Assembly: GCA_014382375.1 (NCBI GenBank)
Contig: JACNJU010000090.1
Location: 1-64,000, forward strand
Length of the DNA: 64,000 nucleotides
Direction: 5' to 3'
From: Rhodospirillaceae bacterium
GTDB lineage: Bacteria; Pseudomonadota; Alphaproteobacteria; Rhodospirillales; JABHCV01
A model generated the notes under the pieces. The model was not told the DNA's origin, ran no database searches, and saw only the letters and a list, made by a program, of their open reading frames with translations. Every line of letters begins with the position of its first letter. Position 1 is the first letter of the stretch. Position numbers and translations under genes: made by a program. This document shows positions 57,299 through 64,000 of the stretch, one piece after another.

Positions 57299-57730
57299 TT
57301 AATCATCGCATTCGCAACAATGTTCGATTTGCCCACATGTTGAGCACTTGGCGCAAATACATTCCTCTTTGTCGCAGTACACACACTGGCTGGATGTCAC
57401 TATCCTTAAGTTGCTGGGGACTGGTTTTGCCGCGACGTAGTACCCTACCCGATTTACAAAGCCCCTCGTGCCAGAAGACCAATATTGGTGGTCGTCGGCT
57501 TCATGAACTGTCCATATTCGGGAGTCATGTATTTTAGGATGGGAGGATCGCGCCTTCTCCAAGGAATCAAAGAATTGGCTCGTGTCGACCTCATAGGTTT
57601 TCCACGCATCGTCCTGAAGCATGTATTTTTCTTTGAGGTTATGGGGGGCTTTCCTGTCGGCTGCCCACTCAAAAATAGGGGCAAATGGGTCGTCTGTTTC
57701 GTCGTTGGTATTTACTTGTTGTTTATTCAT
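57299..57730 (-). CDS. Cys-rich hypothetical protein
   Basis: A 143-residue protein of unknown function. The last 29 residues contain nine cysteines (CVYC..ECICAKCSTC..HCCEC), probably binding zinc or another metal. The middle has SRIWTVHEADDHQYWSSG and no recognised domain. GAGGAGATTAG lies directly upstream of the ATG at 57730, and a promoter is visible (57763-57791). Confidence 0.7.
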   Translation of the reverse strand: MNKQQVNTNDETDDPFAPIFEWAADRKAPHNLKEKYMLQDDAWKTYEVDTSQFFDSLEKARSSHPKIHDSRIWTVHEADDHQYWSSGTRGFVNRVGYYVAAKPVPSNLRIVTSSQCVYCDKEECICAKCSTCGQIEHCCECDD

Positions 57731-57762
57731 CTAATCTCCTCACTGTTTATGATTATGTGCCT

Positions 57763-57791
57763 ATACTACCACACATGGAGTAAAAAAGCAA
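57763..57791 (-). promoter_or_regulatory. Sigma-70-type promoter of the Cys-rich gene
   Basis: On minus, TTGCTT (57786-57791) and TAGTAT (57763-57768) are separated by 17 bases, about 35 bases upstream of the ATG at 57730. Confidence 0.55.
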
Positions 57792-57831
57792 TTTAATTTA
57801 TAGCTTTACTCTATTTTCTTCAATAATAATA

Positions 57832-57860
57832 TTGACTTTTTGTCATTTTTACTTTATACT
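57832..57860 (+). promoter_or_regulatory. Strong sigma-70-type promoter of the replication-like operon
   Basis: TTGACT (57832-57837), 17-base spacer, TATACT (57855-57860). It faces away from the Cys-rich gene promoter. A short leader (to about 58020) with a terminator-like hairpin follows before the 70-residue gene. Confidence 0.65.
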
Positions 57861-57971
57861 ACTTGTATCATTAATAGAGGAGACGAAGAATAAATGGGCG
57901 CACGACGAACGAGGATAAAAACCGAATACATTTGCTTGTCCGAACTACGCCCAGTTCATTCAAGTCTCCCC

Positions 57972-58003
57972 GCCCAGCATCAATCCAGATGCTGGGCATT
58001 TTT
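57972..58003 (+). terminator. Leader terminator or attenuator hairpin
   Basis: GCCCAGCATC (57972-57981) pairs with GATGCTGGGC (57988-57997), loop AATCCA, followed by a T-run. It sits 17 bases before the ATG at 58021 and 72 bases after a leader ATG (57894), so it can stop most transcription from the upstream promoter. It is also translated in the frame that starts at 57894. Confidence 0.7.
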
Positions 58004-58020
58004 TATGGAGATTTATAAAA

Positions 58021-58232
58021 TGACGAGAGACTTAGAAATAACCGGGCATAAACGTGGATATCATCATCGTAACGATTCACTAGAAGTTACTGCTCATTAC
58101 GATTGCATTGATTCAGCCGAACGCTGGTGTCAGGAGAACGTTGGATATGGCTGGGCGAATAGAGAATATTGGTTTTCATTCGATCACCCACAGGATGCGC
58201 AGGCATTCAGAGAACTGTGGGGTGATGAATGA
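58021..58232 (+). CDS. Small hypothetical protein in the replication-like operon
   Basis: A 70-residue protein (DLEITGHKRGYHHRND ... WANREYWFSFDHPQDAQAFRE). The end, FDHPQDAQAF, is like small phage proteins. The ATG at 58021 has TGGAGA upstream. The frame also extends back to an ATG at 57894 with GAGGAG before it, which may encode a leader that reads through the attenuator hairpin. Its stop overlaps the next start (ATGA). Confidence 0.6.
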
Positions 58233-59413
58233 CAGACTTTCATACCCTGCTGGAGAGCATTACCGATCAGGATATGGAAAACCCTGTCATCGCGGACCTG
58301 GTTAGCCAGATGTACGATCCGTCAGAGTATTCTGACGTGGTCGAATTGGCAGCAGCAGAACAGGTCAATGACTGCCTGATGGCAATGGTGGAGGAGGAGA
58401 AGGCAAAGCAATTCTCCTCCAACTGCCAACCACCTGATTCCGGTCACATGTCAGGCATCGATACCGGTGCCGATTTGCCCGAATCCCCAGACTGCGACTT
58501 ATTTAATAGTGTTTCTAATATAGTAATACAGAAAGATAAAAAAGTCGCAGTCTGCGACTTTACTCCTGCTGACGCAGGGCAAAAAGGCAGGGGTCAACTG
58601 GACAGTAAAGAAGTCGCACTTTCGTGCGAAATGCTAGTCCAAGGCAATGAGACCCGGGACAGTAAAGAAGTCGCAGGTGCGGGGAATGGCAATCCAAACG
58701 GGGAGAGTAAACAAGTCGCATCTTCCCACAAAGTCCCCGTGGCATCGATCCGTGCCATCTTTGGCGACGTCGTGTGGATGCAGGTTCAGCTATGGGACAA
58801 CAGCGATAAATCCAATTGCGTCAAATACTACAGCAAGTACGACATCAAGAAATGCCGATCACCCGGCAAGTTCCAGAAAAACACCCTGTACCTGAACTTC
58901 ACCACCCGCCGCTCATATACGAAGAATTATAAAAAACTCCTCACAGAACGGCAGGAAAGGGATAAACCCGTCGCGCAGTTCTATGACAAGTGGCGGCGAC
59001 GTCACATCGAAGAGGAGAAGGTGACGACTGCCACACGGCCCCCGCTCATCGGCATTGCTATGAGCAATCCCAAGAAACTCTCATCCATCGAACATATGAA
59101 TGGAAAGTCCCAACTCAGGGTGACCACAAAAAACGGCAAGGAGGTCAGAAACGATTACTGGCCCGGCTACGTCGGTATCCTGTTCTGGGATGAATGCGAC
59201 ACCCCGCACATCTGGCTTGGCATCCATGGTCGTGGAGAAATGATATTCCCTCTGATTGATGGGAAGCACACGGCTGACTGGGAACCAAAAACCGACGTGC
59301 AACGACGATATGATCGCCACCCGTGCGACTTCATAGGTTACTGGCATCAGGATAAAGCTAAGGATGAATTGTTGCTGGAGAAGGTACGTCAGCTACAGGA
59401 ACGAAAGAAATGA
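58229..59413 (+). CDS. Unknown 394-residue protein with iteron-like DNA repeats, possible replication protein
   Basis: I do not recognise the family. Residues 1-60 are acidic and helical. About 60-175 is a low-complexity linker containing the repeated peptides KKVAVCDF, SKEVALSC, SKEVAGAG and SKQVASSH. About 175-394 looks folded (IRAIFGDVVWMQVQLWDNSDKS, YSKYDIKKC, GYVGILFWDECDTPHIWLGI). No ATPase or nuclease motif was seen. Repeats in the gene recall phage O-type initiators, which hold the origin in their own gene, but this is inference. It overlaps the upstream gene by 4 bases. Confidence 0.6.
   Translation: MTDFHTLLESITDQDMENPVIADLVSQMYDPSEYSDVVELAAAEQVNDCLMAMVEEEKAKQFSSNCQPPDSGHMSGIDTGADLPESPDCDLFNSVSNIVIQKDKKVAVCDFTPADAGQKGRGQLDSKEVALSCEMLVQGNETRDSKEVAGAGNGNPNGESKQVASSHKVPVASIRAIFGDVVWMQVQLWDNSDKSNCVKYYSKYDIKKCRSPGKFQKNTLYLNFTTRRSYTKNYKKLLTERQERDKPVAQFYDKWRRRHIEEEKVTTATRPPLIGIAMSNPKKLSSIEHMNGKSQLRVTTKNGKEVRNDYWPGYVGILFWDECDTPHIWLGIHGRGEMIFPLIDGKHTADWEPKTDVQRRYDRHPCDFIGYWHQDKAKDELLLEKVRQLQERKK
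58493..59331. repeat. Dispersed direct and inverted AAGTCGCA repeats inside the unknown gene
   Basis: The 8-mer AAGTCGCA occurs at 58542-58549, 58611-58618, 58668-58675 and 58713-58720 on plus, and as TGCGACTT at 58493-58500, 58553-58560 and 59324-59331. Copies 58611 and 58668 share a 19-base unit (GGACAGTAAAGAAGTCGCA), and the copy at 58713 differs from it at two bases. Copies 58542 and 58553 form a palindrome. The plus copies all read in the same frame; the inverted ones encode unrelated residues. Confidence 0.75.
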
Positions 59414-59602
59414 ATTGCCGGACAGATGCGCCAGGATGGCGAGTGTTCAATTTGTGCAGGGTTAGTAGCCAAAATACCTTGGTCGCGCATTCTGGGGCGA
59501 CTGGGCGGGACGTCGGCGGCGTTTGTCAGGGAACAGAGGAACTGTTTGCGGCTGCAAAGGGATAAAGGAAATTTTTAATGAGATAAACAAGGAGATAATA
59601 AT

Positions 59603-59785
59603 ATGAAGAAATATAAGATTACACGAATAATGCATGGAGGATATCTGACTGAAGAGATAATCGTTGAAGCAGATACCGAAGAACAAGCTGAGGAAATTTC
59701 TCTTACTGCGGATTTAGAAGACTGGACTGTAGTTAAAGAACTGGAGTTCAAGGATGCCGAACTAATAACTGAAAAAATTGGCTAA
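59603..59785 (+). CDS. Small hypothetical protein
   Basis: A 60-residue acidic protein (KYKITRIMHGGYLTEEIIVEADTEEQAEEISL...). The pattern beta-turn-beta-helix suggests a small alpha/beta domain. AAGGAGATAATAAT ends just before the ATG, a strong ribosome site. Function unknown. It probably belongs to the mobile element. Confidence 0.65.
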   Translation: MKKYKITRIMHGGYLTEEIIVEADTEEQAEEISLTADLEDWTVVKELEFKDAELITEKIG

Positions 59786-60083
59786 CATCTTCAGCCTTTT
59801 AGGATTCTTCGCAAAGCTTATAGAGGGGCGAGCAGCGTCATCCAGGGCCACCGCAAAGAAATTTTGGGATATATTGACCTGTGTCGATGGCGCAATTATC
59901 GGTTCTGGGTTTGAAAAGATATCGGAAGGTTAATTGACTGCCGTGCTACTCGGAAAGCATCCCGCTAAATGGCTATAAACTTCCGGTATTAGGGGTGAAC
60001 CGGAAATGTCAGGGCAATCGTCGGGTAACGACCACTTCGGCTTTTGACCCACAAGGGACATTCCGGACCCGCAATATCGGCGT
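59786..60083. other. Intergenic region at the possible right side of the element
   Basis: No gene is visible. It contains TTTTGACCCACAAGGGACA at 60041-60059, which resembles CTTGACCCAAAGAGGACT at about 63787 on the other side of the kinase. No copy of the tRNA-Ile 3' end was found here. Confidence 0.35.
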
Positions 60084-63000
60084 TTATCCATTCTCGATGA
60101 AAGTCTTAACAGCTTCAAACCGTTCATCCAAATCGACATGTAGGACTTCGATTCTTTCCTTATCATCTGCCTTGCCAGCTTTCTCCAATTCCTCGCATAA
60201 ATCAGCCAGCGCATTCGCTCCGATTGTTCGTGAAGACGATTTCAGCTTATGACCCAGTTCACCAATTTGTCTGACGGCGCCTTCTTCAAATGCTGCATGA
60301 ATTTCCGAAATCGTTTGGGAAGCTGGCGTGATAAACGTCTCAAGAAACTGCCGATGCAACGCCGGATCGTCACCGACAATCTGAGTTAGGATAGAAGGGT
60401 CAATGGGTGCATTTTTTACCGGGGGAGCTGGCTCCGCCTGAACGTCGACCTCAATCGCTGGCATGTTGATGCTGGGTTGTTCTGGTAGCCACTTGTTCAG
60501 AGTCTTCTCCAGAACATCGAGAGAAACAGGTTTGGTCAGATAACCGTCCATTCCCAATTTCATGCAACGGGCTTCCTCGTGTTTGAGAGCATTGGCCGTC
60601 AGGGCGATAATGGGGATGGGATTAAGGTCTTCTTCTTTTTCTTTCGTCCTAATTGCCGCCGTTAAATCGTAACCGTTCATTTCAGGCATGTGCAGGTCAG
60701 TTAGAAGCAGCCCGTAGTCACCGCCCCACATACGCTCATAAGCTTCCTGGCCATCGGAAGTCATTTCGGCACGGAGGCCAAGCAGGTCCAACTGACGAAG
60801 AATAACATCCTGATTGGTCTCATTGTCTTCCGCCACCAAGATCAACCGTCCTTGCTCAATCACTTCTTCGCGTGACAACAGGGTACTGCCCATGCCGGTT
60901 TTACGTTTGACCTTTTCGTAGTCTTCAAGGTTTCCCCGACCAGCGGCGACTGCCACAGCTTTCAGGAAACCACGACGGGTCAGGGCTTCACGGTCGATCT
61001 GATAGACGTTATCGCCGATTTTCCTTAATGACCGTCTGCTACCACGTTCTACGCTCAAATAGGATACCAGGATCGCATTGATTTTCTGGTTCGGGTAATG
61101 GCGCGTTAGTTCCTTGACTTTTTGAAACGCGGTCTCTCTCGCCGGTTCGCCGATAATTATAAAACAAAGGGGTTCGTTTGAGTCATGGCAGAAATTGTCG
61201 TGTGCCTCTTTCAGACCTCCTGCACGGAACACTTGAGCGCCGCTATGGCTAAGGTAGGTTTCAAAGTCGTCGCCAAGATTATCTTCAAAATCGACAACAG
61301 CACTGTTTAGCCCATTCACCAACGACGAGACGTCGTCAGCGGTTGGAGGCAGGACCGTGATAGGCAATTGCACCTTAAACGTTGATCCTTCTTCCGGAAC
61401 AGATTGCACGGTGATGTTTCCGCCCATCATCTCAACAAGGTTCCGGGATATGACCAAGCCCAGGCCGGTTCCGCCAAACCGCTTGGTAGTTGTGTCGTCA
61501 GCTTGTTCAAAAGATTGGAAAAGGCGGTTCTGGGCGTCTTCGTCCATTCCAATGCCGTTATCCGTTACGGATATTTTTACGACTGATTGATTGTTCTCCA
61601 ATGTCGTTAATTCGACCCGCACAGCGACGATGCCCCGATACTCCAATCCAGAAGAGAACTTGATCGCATTACTGATAAGGTTGGTCAGAACCTGACGGAT
61701 GCGCAGGGGGTCTCCATCAATACTGGAAGGAATTTCTGGGTCGAAGAACAACGTGAGCGCGACATCCTTATCCATGGCCAGTCTATCAAGAAGACCACAG
61801 ACCTGGTCGACTTCATCTTCCAGGCACATTGGTTCGGTGGAAATTTCCAGCTTCCCTGCTTCAATTTTAGAAAAGTCGAGAATGTCGTTGATAATCCCCA
61901 AAAGGGAGTGTCCGGATTTGCCTATTGTTTCTACGAGACGGTGATCGTCATCGCTCAAATCGCTATGGGACAACACTTCAAGCATTCCAAGGACACCGTT
62001 CATAGGTGTTCTGATCTCGTGGCTCATGTTGGCGAGGAAGGTAGATTTGGCTTTGTTGGCGGATTCTGCCACTTGCGCTCTACGATCCGACTCTTCGGCT
62101 TCAATATGTGTCGTAATGTCCTGAACTGTGCCATCAGAACGAACGACTTCACCTTCCTCGTTGCGAAGATGTTTGCACTTCTCATGCACCCAACTGACTT
62201 CCCCGTTATCCTTACGTATGATCCGATGGCGAATGTCATAAGGGAACTTGCCCTCTAAAGCTCCCTGATATTGCTCGTTGACATAATCCAGGTCATCAGG
62301 GTGAATTCTTTCCAAAAATGCTTCGTAAGTAGCTTCAAAGCCTTGTGGGTCGATGCCGAAAATCAAATAAATCTGTTCTGACCAGGTTAGGGAGTTGTTT
62401 ATTATGTCCAGGCTCCAACTCCCCACATTGGCAAGGCTCTGCGCTTGTTTTAACGCAACACCATGTAGAAGCAGTTCTTCATTTGCTTCTAGCAATCCAC
62501 TTTCCGCCGCAATGCTTGCGTCCTGGACACGACCTAGGATCACATAAAAGGCCACCAATAAAATGACGCCGATTCCGATGGCTAAGGCAGCCGCCAGCAA
62601 AATTGACTGATAAAACGCACTCTCTGACTCTGTTATATCACTGACAAAAACAAAGTCACCGATCTCACCCTTACCGATGTCCATCAGCGGGGTTAGGTCA
62701 ATTTCATATACCTTCTCCCCAATGTCCAGGTGGTGTTCCAATTCAACATGCCCGGCATAACTTGAGTGAGTTTTCAACACGTCACCTACATCGGAACGAA
62801 TTTCTTGAGAAAGATTACCAATGAATACGAAGTCTTTGAACGAATCCCAATTTGTAGGAGATTTGGAAAACTTCTGTCCGACTTCCCAATCATTTTTGTT
62901 GAGGAACTTCTTATAAATCAACGTGTAGACTTGAAGTGAAAATTCCTCGGAAATTGAGTGAAGGATATGATCTATCTCTTCGCCCAACTCGATGTAACCA

Positions 63001-63524
63001 ATCAAATGGCCCTTCACGACCCAGGGAACAACGGTACGCAAGGTTAAGGTTCCGAACTTCCCTAATTCAACGCCGCGGGTCGACTTTCCAGTGTTTTCAG
63101 CCGTGACCAGCGTGTGGCGATTGATCAGGTCGCCAAGACGATCTTTTTGGTGGACCCTCAGAAACGTCTTACGGTCAGGGGTGAAAAAGTAAAAATGGGT
63201 AATGTGATGGTTGGCTTTGTAGCGATTGAATATGGGGACGCTCAGCTCGTATAGCGTCTCTCTGTCCCTGGCTTCAAAGGCAGTACGAATATTTTCTACA
63301 TCAGTAATGCTGGCAATGACGGAACGCATCCAGAGAGCATCATTTTCGATGCTCGACTCGTACTCATAATTTGCTTCTTCAATGGTCTCTCGAAGAGTTT
63401 TTTCCTGGGTCTGTTGTTCTCGGATGAAACTGTTGGTGAGAAACAGACCAGTTATAACAGTTATCGCTACCAACAAAGGAACGAGAATGGTACGCCGAAT
63501 ATGATGATTTTGTGATGGATTCAT
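60084..63524 (-). CDS. Hybrid sensor histidine kinase with receiver and HPt domains
   Basis: A 1146-residue membrane kinase of BarA/EvgS-like layout. Transmembrane helices lie at about 11-31 and 308-332, with a periplasmic double-Cache-like sensor between (HFYFFTPDRKTFLRVH). A PAS domain spans about 362-475. HisKA has H502 (MSHEIRTPMNG), followed by HATPase with NLISNAIKF, DNGIGMD and GGTGLGL. A receiver-like stretch without the phospho-aspartate precedes a full receiver with D943 (LTDLHMPEMNG). The HPt domain has H1092 (GHKLKSSSRTIG). It probably signals to an unlinked response regulator. No regulator gene is adjacent. Whether it belongs to the element or the chromosome is unclear. Confidence 0.9.
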   Translation of the reverse strand: MNPSQNHHIRRTILVPLLVAITVITGLFLTNSFIREQQTQEKTLRETIEEANYEYESSIENDALWMRSVIASITDVENIRTAFEARDRETLYELSVPIFNRYKANHHITHFYFFTPDRKTFLRVHQKDRLGDLINRHTLVTAENTGKSTRGVELGKFGTLTLRTVVPWVVKGHLIGYIELGEEIDHILHSISEEFSLQVYTLIYKKFLNKNDWEVGQKFSKSPTNWDSFKDFVFIGNLSQEIRSDVGDVLKTHSSYAGHVELEHHLDIGEKVYEIDLTPLMDIGKGEIGDFVFVSDITESESAFYQSILLAAALAIGIGVILLVAFYVILGRVQDASIAAESGLLEANEELLLHGVALKQAQSLANVGSWSLDIINNSLTWSEQIYLIFGIDPQGFEATYEAFLERIHPDDLDYVNEQYQGALEGKFPYDIRHRIIRKDNGEVSWVHEKCKHLRNEEGEVVRSDGTVQDITTHIEAEESDRRAQVAESANKAKSTFLANMSHEIRTPMNGVLGMLEVLSHSDLSDDDHRLVETIGKSGHSLLGIINDILDFSKIEAGKLEISTEPMCLEDEVDQVCGLLDRLAMDKDVALTLFFDPEIPSSIDGDPLRIRQVLTNLISNAIKFSSGLEYRGIVAVRVELTTLENNQSVVKISVTDNGIGMDEDAQNRLFQSFEQADDTTTKRFGGTGLGLVISRNLVEMMGGNITVQSVPEEGSTFKVQLPITVLPPTADDVSSLVNGLNSAVVDFEDNLGDDFETYLSHSGAQVFRAGGLKEAHDNFCHDSNEPLCFIIIGEPARETAFQKVKELTRHYPNQKINAILVSYLSVERGSRRSLRKIGDNVYQIDREALTRRGFLKAVAVAAGRGNLEDYEKVKRKTGMGSTLLSREEVIEQGRLILVAEDNETNQDVILRQLDLLGLRAEMTSDGQEAYERMWGGDYGLLLTDLHMPEMNGYDLTAAIRTKEKEEDLNPIPIIALTANALKHEEARCMKLGMDGYLTKPVSLDVLEKTLNKWLPEQPSINMPAIEVDVQAEPAPPVKNAPIDPSILTQIVGDDPALHRQFLETFITPASQTISEIHAAFEEGAVRQIGELGHKLKSSSRTIGANALADLCEELEKAGKADDKERIEVLHVDLDERFEAVKTFIENG

Positions 63525-64000
63525 CGGTTCACTTCGGGCTGAGACTGTACAGAAGAAAACATAATGACCAACGTTCAGCTTGCTCAGCTTCGTTTCTAAA
63601 GGTCTCGTTCTTTATTGTCGCCAATGTCAGGTTGTGGCTATAACCGGCGGTGACAGCCACCTCCCAATTCATGACCGTAGCTGAAGGTCGAGCGGACATC
63701 AAGTGCACGAAATCCGTTTCGCCAGATTTCACTTCCGGTTATAGGGGCTGCAGCAGTCGTGAAAAACGGCTGGTCCTAAATGGCGGTCTTGACCCAAAGA
63801 GGACTTTGGGTAGCGAAAATCACATTCCTCCCTTAGGTCTTTCGATTCTTAAAAGGTGTGAGGCCACAAGATCTCAAGAGAGAGGTTTTTTCACATAATT
63901 ACAGCTTACGATCTCGGTCGTTTCTTTTCCGGATCGTAAAAGGAAAGGGGGACGACCGTCGCCGGTAGGCGTTTTTGGTGTCCGTCCAGTTTTCCCACCT
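63525..64000. other. Right-end region without a confident gene
   Basis: Short frames are present but none has protein-like sequence with a ribosome site. The last 110 bases could hold the end of a minus-strand gene that continues beyond the window. A TTGACCCAAA-GGACT motif sits at about 63788, resembling one before the kinase gene. Confidence 0.3.

Noticed and set aside
58493-59331. Possible CRISPR array
   Set aside because: Repeats are short, inside a coding gene, in both orientations and irregularly spaced, with no cas genes.
63529-63732. 67-residue minus frame upstream of the kinase
   Set aside because: No ribosome site and no recognisable sequence; probably noise in the intergenic region.

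Overview
The window comes from the chromosome of an alphaproteobacterium, most likely a Rhodospirillales-type organism of moderate GC content. The evidence is the sdhCDAB ... zapE ... mdh-sucCDAB-lpdA central-metabolism supercluster, the detached F1 operon atpHAGDC without F0 genes, the trxB/LysR/Lrp/greA/carBA neighbourhood, the yqeY-dnaG-rpoD-tRNA block, and two ethylmalonyl-CoA-pathway-type genes at the left edge. I worked by reading only, so family names rest on motifs and gene context, not on a search.

Layout. 0-2 kb: malyl-CoA thioesterase (Mcl2 type) and mesaconyl-CoA hydratase. 1.95-3.0 kb: about 1 kb without a credible gene. It holds a stretch dense in inverted repeats (possible structured RNA) and an AT-rich block with three consensus DnaA boxes, an IHF-type site and GANTC sites (possible replication origin). 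3-20 kb: succinate dehydrogenase, a SAF-domain dehydrogenase, ZapE, NadA/NadC, a malate dehydrogenase with a 98-residue Lys/Ala histone-H1-like tail, succinyl-CoA ligase, and the 2-oxoglutarate dehydrogenase complex. Together these run 2-oxoglutarate to oxaloacetate except for fumarase. 20-27 kb: SpoIIAA-like protein, MFS transporter, a secreted unknown, XerC, a DUF484 protein and PriA. 27-32 kb: F1-ATPase and SixA. 32-43 kb: hemerythrin, UvrB, a methyltransferase, an aspartate aminotransferase, an EF-G paralogue, two tandem homologous small-RNA-like elements, a LysR regulator, TrxB, an Lrp regulator and an unknown. 43-52.6 kb: GreA, CarB, CarA, YqeY, DnaG and RpoD.

52.66 kb onward: a tRNA-Ile(CAT) gene is the apparent insertion site of a small, AT-richer mobile element. 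It carries an integrase, an excisionase-like protein, a resolvase-fold protein lacking the usual catalytic motif, an unknown gene translationally coupled to a DNA adenine methylase, a Cys-rich protein, and a possible replication or partition gene containing iteron-like DNA repeats. A large hybrid histidine kinase (60.1-63.5 kb) follows. The right end of the element was not found.

The observations I rate most unusual are the Mdh-histone-like fusion, the possible oriC next to sdhC, the tandem anti-Shine-Dalgarno small RNAs at 39.4-39.7 kb, and the iteron-bearing gene of the tRNA-linked element.
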